Assembly (NCBI GenBank): GCA_025062325.1
Contig: JANXAL010000038.1
Span: 1 to 41,901 of the forward strand
Direction of reading: 5' to 3'
DNA from: Roseiflexus sp.
Lineage (GTDB): Bacteria > Chloroflexota > Chloroflexia > Chloroflexales > Roseiflexaceae
Length of the DNA: 41,901 bases
The translations under genes and the position numbers were made by a program. A model generated the notes under the pieces. It saw only the letters and a list, made by a program, of their open reading frames with translations, made no database searches and was not told the origin of the DNA. Position 1 is the stretch's first letter, and each line of letters begins with the position of its first letter. Below are positions 32,144 to 41,017 of this stretch, in pieces.

Positions 32144-33667
32144 ATGAACCTGATTGATCTGCCAGCAAACGTTCCGTGGCTCAGCCTGATCTGGCTCAGC
32201 CTGGTAATCCCGACACTTATCATTGCGTTGATGAAGCCGGAGCAGAAGGAGGAGATCCGCATCGTCGGCACGGTCTTCTCATTCATCTCGCTGGCGCTGA
32301 CGCTGCTCGTCTATCTCGCGTATGACTACCGCAGCCCGGAGAAGTTTCAGTTCCTTGAAGAAATTCCCTGGCTGCCAGAACTTGGCATCAACTACATCCT
32401 CGGCGTCGATGGCATCAGCCTGCCAATGCTGCTGCTCAACGGCATTGTGATTTTCACCGGTGCGCTGATCAGTTGGAACATCGAGGACCGGGCGCGCGAG
32501 TACTGGGCGTTGCTGCTGCTGCTGGCCGCTGGCGTGTACGGCGTCTTCGTATCGCTCGATCTCTTCCTGCTCTTCATTTTCTACGAACTGGCGGTGCTGC
32601 CAATGTACCTGCTGATCGGCATCTGGGGGAGCACGCGCAAAGAGTACGGCGCGATGAAACTGACGCTTTACCTGATGGGCGGGTCAGCATTCATTATTCT
32701 TGGAATGGTTGCCATGTACTTCAGCGGCATGCTGCGCACCTTTGATATGCGCCTGCTGGCGCAGTCGGCGCTGTTCAGCCGCGATGTGCAGATTGTCTTC
32801 TTCGTGCCGCTCTTTCTAGGGTTCGGGGTGCTGGCAGGCATGTTCCCGTTCCATACCTGGTCGCCGACTGGTCACGTCGCTGCGCCGACTGCGGTGTCGA
32901 TGCTCCACGCAGGCGTGCTGATGAAACTGGGGGCGTATGGCTGCCTGCGCGTGGCAATGTGGATCTTTCCCGAAGGCGCCAACTACTGGCTGCTGCCGAT
33001 TGCTATTGCTACGTTGATCAACGCCGTGTACGGCGCAACCATCGCCATGATGCAGCGCGACTTCAAATTCATGATCGGCTACTCATCGGTCAGCCATATG
33101 GGATTGACGCTCATGGGGCTGGCAGCGGCGAACACGATTGGTCTGACTGGCGCGGTGCTGCAGATGTTCGCGCACGGCGTGATGACTGCGCTCTTCTTCG
33201 CAGTTGTCGGGCGAATGGTGTATGACCGAACCCACACCCGGCAGTTCCCCGAACTCGGCGGATTGTTCTCGGTGATGCCGTTTGCGGCGATTGTCTTCAT
33301 CATTGCCGGGTTGTCGTCGATGGGTATGCCAGGGTTGGCGGGGTTCTGGGCGGAGTTCAACATCTTCATGGGCATGTGGCAACGATTCCCGCTGATCGCA
33401 GTGCTGGCGGGCGTTTCGATCCCGATCACGGCGGGTTACATTCTGATGGCCGCATACCGGGTGTTCTTCGGCGAAATGAAGAATCCTGAGTTCCGCCATC
33501 TGCCCAAGATCACCGTACAGGAGTATGTCGCCGGGGTCATTCTGGTAGCGGTGCTGATTATCAGCGGCATTTACCCGGCATACCTGACTGAACCGATCGA
33601 GGCGAGCGTGCAACCAATCGCCGAGGCATTGGCACGCGCCGGGACGCTGGGGGTGCGATACCCATAG
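32144..33667 (+). CDS. nuoM: NADH-quinone oxidoreductase subunit M, second copy
   Basis: A 507-aa NuoM, closer to the usual length (about 500). LFIFYELAVLPMYLLIG carries the channel Glu, GMFPFHTWSPTGHVAAPTAV the Lys/His-equivalent helix (note GVLAGMFPFHTW without the usual Lys just before), and GFWAEFNIF the late Glu. It differs much from the first copy, so two distinct NuoM types occupy the locus. Two-NuoM complexes with an added antiporter subunit are known from other bacteria (2M complex I) and proposed to pump more protons. Confidence 0.93.
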   Translation: MNLIDLPANVPWLSLIWLSLVIPTLIIALMKPEQKEEIRIVGTVFSFISLALTLLVYLAYDYRSPEKFQFLEEIPWLPELGINYILGVDGISLPMLLLNGIVIFTGALISWNIEDRAREYWALLLLLAAGVYGVFVSLDLFLLFIFYELAVLPMYLLIGIWGSTRKEYGAMKLTLYLMGGSAFIILGMVAMYFSGMLRTFDMRLLAQSALFSRDVQIVFFVPLFLGFGVLAGMFPFHTWSPTGHVAAPTAVSMLHAGVLMKLGAYGCLRVAMWIFPEGANYWLLPIAIATLINAVYGATIAMMQRDFKFMIGYSSVSHMGLTLMGLAAANTIGLTGAVLQMFAHGVMTALFFAVVGRMVYDRTHTRQFPELGGLFSVMPFAAIVFIIAGLSSMGMPGLAGFWAEFNIFMGMWQRFPLIAVLAGVSIPITAGYILMAAYRVFFGEMKNPEFRHLPKITVQEYVAGVILVAVLIISGIYPAYLTEPIEASVQPIAEALARAGTLGVRYP

Positions 33668-33688
33668 AGACATTGCGTTACAACGTCT
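33668..33688. repeat. Hairpin repeat after second nuoM
   Basis: AGACATTG-CGTTA-CAACGTCT is an imperfect relative of the hairpin at 23896-23918. The rest of the gap to nuoN (33689-33857) is a GC-rich repeat, GGCGCGCCGCCGCGCCC and GGGCACGCCGCCGCGCCCG; no gene is seen. Confidence 0.55.
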
Positions 33689-33857
33689 GTACATCGCAGG
33701 TAGGACAAGATAGAGGCGCGCCGCCGCGCCCCCAGGGAGAAACAGGTAGAAGAAGGTAGGGGCACGCCGCCGCGCCCGCACGGACGACGCCGTGCCCTCC
33801 CCGGCGCACCTGACAGGGTGCAGGTTAGTCATTGCACGTGGGAAGGTCGAAGATCAT

Positions 33858-35480
33858 ATGTCATTCCAGATCACCGATATTCCGCGCATTCTGCCAGAGT
33901 TGATGCTCTTGCTGCTGGGGCTGATGGTGCTCGGCTCCGATGTTCTGACGCGCTGGGGACGCGGACCGCAAGCGCAGCTCGAACGCGCCAGAGAAGCTGG
34001 TCAACTGACCGCTATTGGGTTGGGGCTGATCTTCATCGTTGGACTGGTGCAGAGTCGCTTCCTCTTTACCGTGCCCGATCCAAGCGGTGGACCGCTGGAT
34101 GTGCTGCTGACCCTGGGGCGTAATTTACAGGCGGGAGGACCAGGGGGATCGCCAATCCTGGGCGCGTTTGCGACCGATGAGTTTACAATGGTCGCACGCC
34201 TGACCTTTATTGGCGCAGCGTTCCTGACGACCCTGCTGGCGATGGGGTATCGGTTGACCGCGAACCCCGGCGAGTTCTACGGACTGTTGATCTTTTCGAC
34301 GCTCGGCATGTCGATCATGGCAGCAGCGACGGAGTTCATCCTGGCGTACCTGGCGCTGGAGTTGTCGTCGATTTCGCTCTACGTCCTTGCCGGGTACTTC
34401 CGCGAAAGCGAACGTTCGCCGGAAGCGGGACTGAAATATTTCCTGTTCGGGTCGCTATCATCAGCGATCTTCCTGTATGGCATCAGCCTGGTCTATGGAT
34501 TTGTCGCCAGTGAGAACCAGAAAGCGGGCGGCACACCGATCGTCGCCACACTCTTTTCGGAAGTCGGGCGCTTCGCAACCGGCGATGCCGCCAGCAGCCC
34601 GCTGCTAATCCTCGGCATGCTCTTCGTCATCGCTGGCCTGGGGTATAAGATTTCGGTCGTGCCATTCCACACCTGGGCGCCGGATGTCTATCAGGGCGCA
34701 CCGCCGCCGGTGACTGCCTTCCTCTCGACGGCGTCGAAGGCAGCGGGGTTTCTGCTCCTCTACCGACTGCTGACGACTGCATTTCCCGGGGCGGTTGGAA
34801 CGCCACGTTTGGAAGAGTTCAGCGGCTGGACGAGTGTGCTGGCAATCCTGGCGCTGGTGACGGTGATTGTCGGGAACCTGGCAGCGCTGCCGCAGACCAA
34901 TGCGCGTCGCCTGCTGGCGTACTCCTCAATCGGGCATGCCGGGTTTCTGTTGCTGGCAGCGCTGATCTGGTCGTCGACCTCACCGGCGGATCGCGCGTTT
35001 GGAACTGCTGCATTGATCTACTATCTCATTGTCTACACCCTCACGAACCTGGGCAGCTTCGGCGTGCTCGCCGTGCTGACCAACGCGTTGGGCAGCGACG
35101 ATCTGGGCGCAATGCAGGGGCTGTGGCAGCGCAACATGGTGCTGACGCTGATGATGACGATTCTCATCCTGTCGCTTGCAGGCATTCCACCGCTCGCCGG
35201 GTTCTGGGCGAAGTTCTTTGTGTTCATGGCTGGGTACCAGGCGGGCGCCGTGCCACTGGTGACCATCGCAGTCATTATGACGGTTGTCAGTCTGTACTAT
35301 TATCTGCGGTTTCTCAAAGCTATGTGGATCCTGCCAGCGCCTGAGACTACGCCGTTCAAGACGCCGCCAGTCGCCAATGCGGCAATCATTGTATCAACTG
35401 TGCTGGTTGTGCTGCTCGGTTTACTGCCTAATCTGATCTGGGGAACGATTAGCACTGCGGCAAGTGTTGCAGCGCGGTAG
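33858..35480 (+). CDS. nuoN: NADH-quinone oxidoreductase subunit N
   Basis: A 540-aa antiporter-like subunit, the third pump protein. EFILAYLALELSSISLYVLAG carries the channel Glu, GYKISVVPFHTWAPDVYQGAPPPVTAF the Lys/His block, and LAGIPPLAGFWAKFFVF the late conserved stretch (Lys in place of Glu in NuoN). The ATG at 33858 sits just before the first hydrophobic helix; the longer in-frame start (33792) would add repeat-derived residues. It ends the complex I locus. Confidence 0.95.
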   Translation: MSFQITDIPRILPELMLLLLGLMVLGSDVLTRWGRGPQAQLERAREAGQLTAIGLGLIFIVGLVQSRFLFTVPDPSGGPLDVLLTLGRNLQAGGPGGSPILGAFATDEFTMVARLTFIGAAFLTTLLAMGYRLTANPGEFYGLLIFSTLGMSIMAAATEFILAYLALELSSISLYVLAGYFRESERSPEAGLKYFLFGSLSSAIFLYGISLVYGFVASENQKAGGTPIVATLFSEVGRFATGDAASSPLLILGMLFVIAGLGYKISVVPFHTWAPDVYQGAPPPVTAFLSTASKAAGFLLLYRLLTTAFPGAVGTPRLEEFSGWTSVLAILALVTVIVGNLAALPQTNARRLLAYSSIGHAGFLLLAALIWSSTSPADRAFGTAALIYYLIVYTLTNLGSFGVLAVLTNALGSDDLGAMQGLWQRNMVLTLMMTILILSLAGIPPLAGFWAKFFVFMAGYQAGAVPLVTIAVIMTVVSLYYYLRFLKAMWILPAPETTPFKTPPVANAAIIVSTVLVVLLGLLPNLIWGTISTAASVAAR

Positions 35481-35524
35481 GGCGTTTTTATACTGCAAAA
35501 GCATGAAGACGCAAGGGTTCAGGT

Positions 35525-36091
35525 ATGAGCGACACAAACATTCAGTCGTCAAACGATGTCACTTCTCCTTTCCGGCATTGGGAAGCATCACATATCACGC
35601 CCGGCGAAACGCTGTTCGAGCGCTTGGTCGATCAGGCGCGCGCTGCTGATCGGGCGCAACACGGGACATCGAACCAGAACGATTTCGAGACGCTGGTGGA
35701 TCGCCTGATTGAGCAGGCGCAGGCGGCTGGCGCGTTCGACAATCTGCCCGGCGCTGGCAAGCCGCTTCGCTACGATGACGACGCGCTCACTCCTGAAGAT
35801 ATGCGCGCCGGATTCCGCATGCTGAAGAATGCGGGCTTCGCACCGCTCTGGATCGAAACGCGCCGCGACATTGACGCCGAGCGTGCTCGCATTTCCGCCT
35901 GGCTTCACGACGCCAACCGACGCTGGCCACGCCTCCCATCCGCCATTCGTGCCCGTTTACGCGCTGAGTATCGGGAGATGCTCACCAACCTGCAACGTCA
36001 GATCCTCTCGTATAACCTTATGTCACCTCCCGCTGCAGGGCAGCTCGAGGGTCTGCGCATCGAGGAGGAGATGCGCAAGCTAGGGGAATAG
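35525..36091 (+). CDS. DUF1992/DnaJC28-like protein
   Basis: A 188-aa protein with the DnaJ-homologue subfamily C member 28 conserved domain (DUF1992). The signature NLPGAGKPLRYDDDALTP, followed by EDMRAGFRMLKNAGFAPLWIETRRDI, is clear, and a long basic C-terminal helix follows. No J domain is present. Proteins of this family are widespread and uncharacterised, possibly co-chaperone-like or vesicle-associated. The gene lies 44 nt after nuoN and could be read from the nuo transcript. GGTATGAGC around the start lacks a strong Shine-Dalgarno. Confidence 0.82.
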   Translation: MSDTNIQSSNDVTSPFRHWEASHITPGETLFERLVDQARAADRAQHGTSNQNDFETLVDRLIEQAQAAGAFDNLPGAGKPLRYDDDALTPEDMRAGFRMLKNAGFAPLWIETRRDIDAERARISAWLHDANRRWPRLPSAIRARLRAEYREMLTNLQRQILSYNLMSPPAAGQLEGLRIEEEMRKLGE

Positions 36092-36105
36092 GAGACCGTC
36101 AACAA

Positions 36106-36135
36106 TTGCGTAACTTCGATGGTGTACAATACTAT
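36106..36135 (+). promoter_or_regulatory. Promoter of the membrane sensor gene
   Basis: TTGCGT (36106-36111), an 18-nt spacer and TACTAT (36130-36135), in an AT-rich stretch inside the first codons of the longest ORF, which is why the start at 36181 is preferred. Overlapping -10-like boxes TACAAT and TATAAC are also present. Confidence 0.5.
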
Positions 36136-36180
36136 AACATAGCGTGGCACCCTGTACCCTATTCGAGACGCGCAAACAGT

Positions 36181-38115
36181 ATGACGGATCTGCCATTTCT
36201 GACGAGTCTGCTCCTTGCTATCAACGATCTTCTGGCATCAGCTGTTCTGATCGTTTCATTCTCGCTTTTAGCCTACCTTGTGCTCCAGAACCGCTACACG
36301 CCGATTGCACGTGCGCTCGCCGTGTTGCTCGGCAGTATCGTTGTCGTGTTTGGCGGCGACGTCCTGACCCAGCAGGTACAACGCGAGGAGACGCTGCAGG
36401 TTCTGCTGCGCGCCCAATGGCTCGGTATTATTGGCGTACCAGCAGGGTATATCCACCTGGCGGACGCGCTGCTCGATTTCAGTGGACAGCATCATCTGCG
36501 ACGGCGCTGGAGCGTTCCGCTTGCATATGCGATCAGCATCGCGTTCCTGGCACTGGCATGGGGCACCGACTTGATCGTGCGCGACGGCGTACAGGTGCAA
36601 CCAGTTGCGCAGTTCAACGCTGGTCCGCTCTTCTGGCTTTTCACTGTCTACTTCGCGCTCGCTTGTCTCGTTGGGCTGGCCGCCGCACTGCGGGTGCGCC
36701 AGGCGGCGCTGACGCCGACCCTGCGCCGACGTATGACCTACTTGAGCCTGACATTTGCAGGTCCCGCAATTGCGGTCTATCCATTCCTTATTATTCCAGG
36801 ACCGGAGTATTTCATTCCATTTGCGCTCGTCCTGTTCCTGGTGGCAGTCGGCAACATCGCGGTCATGCTGATGACGACGGTGATGGTGTACAGCATCGCC
36901 TTCCAGGGTTTGCCGCTGCCCGACCGTTTGATCAAGCAGGATTTCATCCGCTGGGTTTTGTATGGGCCTTTCGTCGGCATCTGCATTGCGCTGTTTCTGC
37001 GCACAACCCCGGCGCTGGCGCGCTGGCTGGGGTTGCCAGAGCAGGCGCTGCTGACCGCAGGCATAGTGATCATGACGGTAATTATGCCGCTGTTTGTCAA
37101 CCGTCTGAAGCCATACCTCGATGCACTGGTGTACGCACAGGATCACGCAGAGATTGATTACCTGCGCGCCCTGCCGCGCAACACCTTCACTCGGGCCGAT
37201 CTGCGCAGCCTGCTGGAGAATACGCTTGTCGTCGCGTGCGGAGCACTGCGCTCAGAGACTGGGTTTATCGCCGCGCCAGACGATGCTGGCGGCTATACGG
37301 TGAAAACTCTGGTCGGGTCGCGCCAGGCAGTGCGACGTTTTGTCAATGAGCATCCGCTTGTCGATCTGATGGGGCAGCTATCGCGGTTGCCGCCGCGACC
37401 GGCAGGCGACACGCCGCCAGTCGAGACGTTCTTGCGCGTTGAAGGGTTCTGGCTGCTGCCGCTCCGCTCGCCCGACGGGACGCTGCTCGGTTGTCTTGGG
37501 ATTGCTTACCCGCACGATACGCTCAGCGCCGATGCACGCCGTCTGATCGGGGCGCTGGTGCACCGGATGGAACTGGCGCTTGAGACAGTACAGATGCAGC
37601 AGCGGTTGTTCAACACGCTGCGCGGGCTGGCGCCGGACATGCAGTCGCTCCAGCATTTGAGCACACAGCTCGAACAGGCGACGCCAGCATCACTTCAGGC
37701 GCTCGAATCGGACGTGGCGTCGCTGCCTGAGTTTCCGCAACTGGTTAAAGAAGCGCTGGCGCACTACTGGGGAGGACCGAAGCTGTCGGAAAGCCCGCTT
37801 CTGGGGTTGCGGACGGTGCGGCGGGTGCTGGAAGAGCAGGGGGGCAGCCCGACGCGCGCGTTACAGGCAGTACTGCGCCAGGCCATCGAAAACCTGCGCC
37901 CTGACTCACAGCTCGATCCGTCAGCCCAGGAGTGGCTGCTCTACAATATTCTGGAGATGCGCTTCCTGCAGGGACGGCGCATCCGCGAGACTGCCGACCG
38001 CTTGGCGATAAGCGAGTCTGATCTGTATCGCAAGCAACGGATCGCCGTGGAGGAGGTGGCGCGCCAACTGGCGTTGATGGAAGAGGCGGCGAATCGGGTG
38101 GCGATCGAAAGGTAA
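36181..38115 (+). CDS. Membrane sensor protein with GAF-like region and Fis-type HTH
   Basis: A 644-aa protein in three parts. About 300 residues hold seven to eight hydrophobic helices (LTSLLLAINDLLASAVLIVS onward), like the 7TM/MASE-type sensor of histidine kinases. Residues about 320-480 look like a GAF domain (NTLVVACGALRSETGFIAAP, GFWLLPLRSPDGTLLGCLGI). The tail (about 595-640, GRRIRETADRLAISESDLYR) is a Fis-like helix-turn-helix with a terminal coiled coil. There is no kinase, GGDEF or phosphatase domain. The simplest reading is a membrane-anchored one-component regulator that binds DNA directly. I recognise no characterised family. The start is ATG 36181 because the promoter lies upstream of it. 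Confidence 0.7.
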   Translation: MTDLPFLTSLLLAINDLLASAVLIVSFSLLAYLVLQNRYTPIARALAVLLGSIVVVFGGDVLTQQVQREETLQVLLRAQWLGIIGVPAGYIHLADALLDFSGQHHLRRRWSVPLAYAISIAFLALAWGTDLIVRDGVQVQPVAQFNAGPLFWLFTVYFALACLVGLAAALRVRQAALTPTLRRRMTYLSLTFAGPAIAVYPFLIIPGPEYFIPFALVLFLVAVGNIAVMLMTTVMVYSIAFQGLPLPDRLIKQDFIRWVLYGPFVGICIALFLRTTPALARWLGLPEQALLTAGIVIMTVIMPLFVNRLKPYLDALVYAQDHAEIDYLRALPRNTFTRADLRSLLENTLVVACGALRSETGFIAAPDDAGGYTVKTLVGSRQAVRRFVNEHPLVDLMGQLSRLPPRPAGDTPPVETFLRVEGFWLLPLRSPDGTLLGCLGIAYPHDTLSADARRLIGALVHRMELALETVQMQQRLFNTLRGLAPDMQSLQHLSTQLEQATPASLQALESDVASLPEFPQLVKEALAHYWGGPKLSESPLLGLRTVRRVLEEQGGSPTRALQAVLRQAIENLRPDSQLDPSAQEWLLYNILEMRFLQGRRIRETADRLAISESDLYRKQRIAVEEVARQLALMEEAANRVAIER

Positions 38116-38155
38116 CGTTTCGGGGGGAAGGGTTTGTGTAAAGAGACCAAGTATT

Positions 38156-38771
38156 ATGGTCAACCCACCTGCTCTCTCCTATTCCACCGTTTACCACATT
38201 TATACCCGTGGAACCAATAAAACAAATATCTTCAACGAGGAACGAAACTATGATGATTTCTTGACGTTATGCGAGAAATACATTCCTCCAGTAGCGTATA
38301 ATACGCATATTGCCTCTTGAAGAATCATTTCCATCTTCTCATCAAAACCAAATCCAAAAAGAGATTGATACGTGGGCGGCTTCCCAGGATAAAACCAGGG
38401 TCATGCCATCACTTCAGTTCTCCCATTTGCTCAATGGTTATGCCAAAGCGATCAATAAGACATATGGTCGTGTCGGAAGTCTGTTCCAACATCCCTTTGG
38501 ACGTGCGGTCGTGACTGACAAAGGGCATTTCCGCAATACTATGCTCTATATCCATCTGAACCCTCGCAAACATGGGTTTATCGACGACTTTCGCGTCTGG
38601 CCCCGTTCGTTGTATCCGCTGCTCATCTCCGACTCGCCGACATTCCTGGCGCGTCCTCCAGCGCTCGACTGCTTCGGCAGACGCCAGTCCTTCGAGCGGG
38701 CGCACGGTGTGCATGAGCACAACGCTAGCTGGCTGAATGTCGAACTCGAAGAGAACCTTGAGGCAGCGTAA
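38156..38771 (+). pseudogene. Frameshifted Y1 (REP-associated/IS200-like) transposase
   Basis: Three reading frames together give one HUH Y1 transposase. The first 54 codons (from ATG 38156, ...VYHIYTRGTNKTNIF) stop with TGA at 38318. The next piece, CLLKNHFHLLIKTKSKK (from about 38311), holds the HxH metal motif HFHLL. The last piece, FSHLLNGYAKAINKTYGRVG, ends with HLNPRKHGFIDDFRVWP. At least two frameshifts are needed, so it is inactive. HLNP and the RAYT-type layout place it with REP-associated tyrosine transposases. Its first part is clearly more AT-rich than neighbouring genes, consistent with a mobile origin. The likely intact length is about 205 aa. Confidence 0.82.
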
Positions 38772-38919
38772 CGTTGCACTGCTCCTCATCGCTTTCCCCT
38801 ACTCGTGGTACAATATTCGCTACAGTTGACACAAAATACTCGACGGCGCGCTGGCGCCGTTTGAAGGTCGTTCAACATGCCCCTGTTTGTATCCCGGAAG
38901 AGATAGAAAGGTAACTCCC
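38772..38919 (+). promoter_or_regulatory. Intergenic leader of dihydrolipoamide dehydrogenase gene
   Basis: Contains -10-like TACAAT (38811-38816, GTGGTACAATATTC) without a convincing -35, and a TTGACA (38826-38831) without a matching -10 17 nt downstream. A promoter is likely here but cannot be fixed. No gene is seen. Confidence 0.3.
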
Positions 38920-40335
38920 GTGACCGACACCCTCTACGATGTGGTAGTCATCGGCGGCGGACCGGGCGGTTATGTGGCTGCCATCCGCGCCGCGCAACTC
39001 GGCTTGAAAACCGCAGTCGTCGAGCGCCAGGCGATGGGCGGCGTCTGCCTGAATGTCGGGTGTATTCCAACAAAGGCGCTGCTCCACACTGCCGATCTGC
39101 TCGAGGAACTGCGCGAGGCGAAGCGCTTCGGCGTGGTCGTCGAGGGCGTGTCGCTCGACTGGGAGGCGACGCTGCGCCAGAAAGATACAGTGGTCAAGAC
39201 GATGACCAGCGGCGTTGCCTTCCTGATGAAGAAGAATAAGATCGATGTCATCAACGGCTTTGCCCGCCTCGCCGGGCGCGGGCAGGTCGCTATCAGCACG
39301 GCTGAAGGGCAACATCGCACGGTCACAGCGAAGAACATCATCGTCGCCGTCGGCGCGCGCCCCCGCGAGATCCCGGCAATCGGCGCAGTGTTCGACAATG
39401 ACCGGATTCTGTCGTCAACCGGCGGACTGAATATTCCCAGCGTGCCGAAGTCGCTCCTGGTCGTTGGCGCGGGTGCGATTGGCGTTGAGTTTGCGTCGAT
39501 GTACCGCTCGTTCGGCGCCGAGGTGACGCTCGTCGAAATGCTGCCGCGCATCGTACCGCTTGAAGATGAGGAGGTCAGCGCTGAACTGGCGCGCGCGCTC
39601 AACCGCCGCGGCATCAGGATCTTTGCCGGTTCAAAACTCAACAGCCTTGAAAAGATCGACGGCGGTGTCGTGGCGCGCCTGGTCGATGCACAAGGCACTG
39701 AGCATACGCTCACCTTCGAACGTGTACTGGTAGGGGTCGGTATTGTGCCTAACACGAGCGACATCGGGCTGGAGGAGATCGGCGTAGCGATGGACCAGCG
39801 CGGGTTCATCAAGGTGGACGACCATATGCGCACAAATGTCGAGGGTATCTACGCCATCGGCGATTGCGCCGTCACCACCCCCTGGCTGGCGCACAAGGCA
39901 TCTGCCGAGGGCATCGTCGCTGCTGAAACCATCGCCGGGCATCATACGCAGCCGCTTGATTACCACAAGATCCCATCGTGCACCTACTGCAATCCGGAGA
40001 TCGCCAGCGTTGGCTTGACCGAAGCGCAGGCGCGCGAGCAGGGGTATGACGTGAAGATTGGCAAGTTTGCGTTCACCGGCAACGGCAAGGCGACAATCCT
40101 TGGTCAGCGGCAGGGGTTTGTGAAGATCGTCGCTGACAAACAGTACGATGAGGTGCTCGGCGTCCACATGATCGGTCCGCGCGTCACCGAACTGATCGCC
40201 GAGGGCGGTCTGGCGCTGTCGCACGAGGCGACCGCCGAGTCGATCATGCGCACCGTTCACGCCCATCCGACTTTGTACGAAGCGATTGTCGAGGCGGCGC
40301 ACGCGGCGGCTGAGGGTGCTGCAATTCATATGTAA
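38920..40335 (+). CDS. lpd: Dihydrolipoyl dehydrogenase
   Basis: A 471-aa flavoprotein disulfide reductase, the E3 of 2-oxoacid dehydrogenase or glycine cleavage complexes. The FAD site is VVIGGGPGGYVAAIRAAQLG (residues 9-28), the redox-active disulfide Cys43/Cys48 is in CLNVGCIPTK, the NAD site is VGAGAIGVEFASMYRSFG, FAD contact is IYAIGDC, and the active-site His-Glu is in HAHPTLYEAIVEAA. The start GTG 38920 has AAAGG 8 nt upstream. No other subunits of the complex are nearby, so it is a free-standing E3 gene. Confidence 0.96.
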   Translation: MTDTLYDVVVIGGGPGGYVAAIRAAQLGLKTAVVERQAMGGVCLNVGCIPTKALLHTADLLEELREAKRFGVVVEGVSLDWEATLRQKDTVVKTMTSGVAFLMKKNKIDVINGFARLAGRGQVAISTAEGQHRTVTAKNIIVAVGARPREIPAIGAVFDNDRILSSTGGLNIPSVPKSLLVVGAGAIGVEFASMYRSFGAEVTLVEMLPRIVPLEDEEVSAELARALNRRGIRIFAGSKLNSLEKIDGGVVARLVDAQGTEHTLTFERVLVGVGIVPNTSDIGLEEIGVAMDQRGFIKVDDHMRTNVEGIYAIGDCAVTTPWLAHKASAEGIVAAETIAGHHTQPLDYHKIPSCTYCNPEIASVGLTEAQAREQGYDVKIGKFAFTGNGKATILGQRQGFVKIVADKQYDEVLGVHMIGPRVTELIAEGGLALSHEATAESIMRTVHAHPTLYEAIVEAAHAAAEGAAIHM

Positions 40336-40601
40336 TCCCTGTGAGGAACAGCCTTCGGGCCTTTGTGAGAGAAGCAATCAGCCGGACGACGAAAGTGTCG
40401 CTTTTTCCTGTAAGTATGGCTTGTGATGGAACACGGATGCGCACGAATTGGGACGGATGGGGACGGATTGGGCTATGCACGCTGTTCAACAGGTGGATGC
40501 CAATCGCTCGTCCTGACCGACGTCCGCACAATCTGCTCTGATGGCGCAATCCCGATGTTCGGGTGGATGTTCATCACTCTATCAGGAAGAGGACTCGCAC
40601 C
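40336..40601. repeat. Family B repeat in gap after lpd
   Basis: GGAACACGGATGCGCACGAA (at about 40427), followed by TTGGGACGGATGGGGACGGATTGGG, is a family B copy. The rest (40480-40560) is anonymous; the ORFs across it are weak and in repeat-like DNA. No clear promoter is seen. Confidence 0.5.
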
Positions 40602-40967
40602 ATGCCGATCATGATCAATCTGACCTCCGCCGAACATGGCGGCACATCGCTCTCGTGCGGTACGCACGGCGATTGCGGCGTCAATTGCGATTGCGGGTGC
40701 CCGTATACCGGCATGGAAGAGAAGGGCAAAGTCGAGTTAATCGCCGACGTTGAGCGGCGCTATCCGAACGAGTGGCTAGTCTTTGTCATTCCTCCCAGCG
40801 AAGACGACTTCGCCCCTGAACGCGGAATGCTCGTCGCTCACAGCACCGACGATGCTGAGGTGTTCGAGGCGATCACCCGCATTACGCACAACCAAGTGGT
40901 CCACGTCTATTTCAATGGAACGATGGAAGCGTACCAGAAGTGGATGGATGAGGAGGTTGAAGGTTAA
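40602..40967 (+). CDS. Cys-rich small protein with DUF5678-like C-terminal half
   Basis: A 121-aa protein that I do not recognise firmly. The N-terminal 40 residues contain a Cys cluster, SLSCGTHGDCGVNCDCGCP (five Cys, spacing C-x5-C-x3-C-x-C-x-C), that could bind iron or zinc or form disulfides. The second half (YPNEWLVFVIPPSEDDFAPE, then GMLVAHSTDDAEVFEAITRI) resembles DUF5678-type beta/alpha domains that sit after a Cys or degradation-signal region. The start ATG 40602 has AGGAAGAGG about 10 nt upstream, and the longer in-frame ORF adds non-conserved-looking residues. It is convergent with the SDR gene. Confidence 0.6.
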   Translation: MPIMINLTSAEHGGTSLSCGTHGDCGVNCDCGCPYTGMEEKGKVELIADVERRYPNEWLVFVIPPSEDDFAPERGMLVAHSTDDAEVFEAITRITHNQVVHVYFNGTMEAYQKWMDEEVEG

Positions 40968-41017
40968 GGGTTGCAGATGTTGCACCTTGAATGGAGTGGC
41001 GTCGAACGTTGCCGATA

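Noticed and set aside
30367-32286. 639-codon minus-strand ORF over nuoM
   Set aside because: The product is Arg/Gln/His-rich with no family character and mirrors the conserved NuoM codons; it is a shadow.
33083-33832. 249-codon minus-strand ORF over nuoM end and gap
   Set aside because: A shadow of nuoM plus GC-rich repeat; composition is not protein-like.
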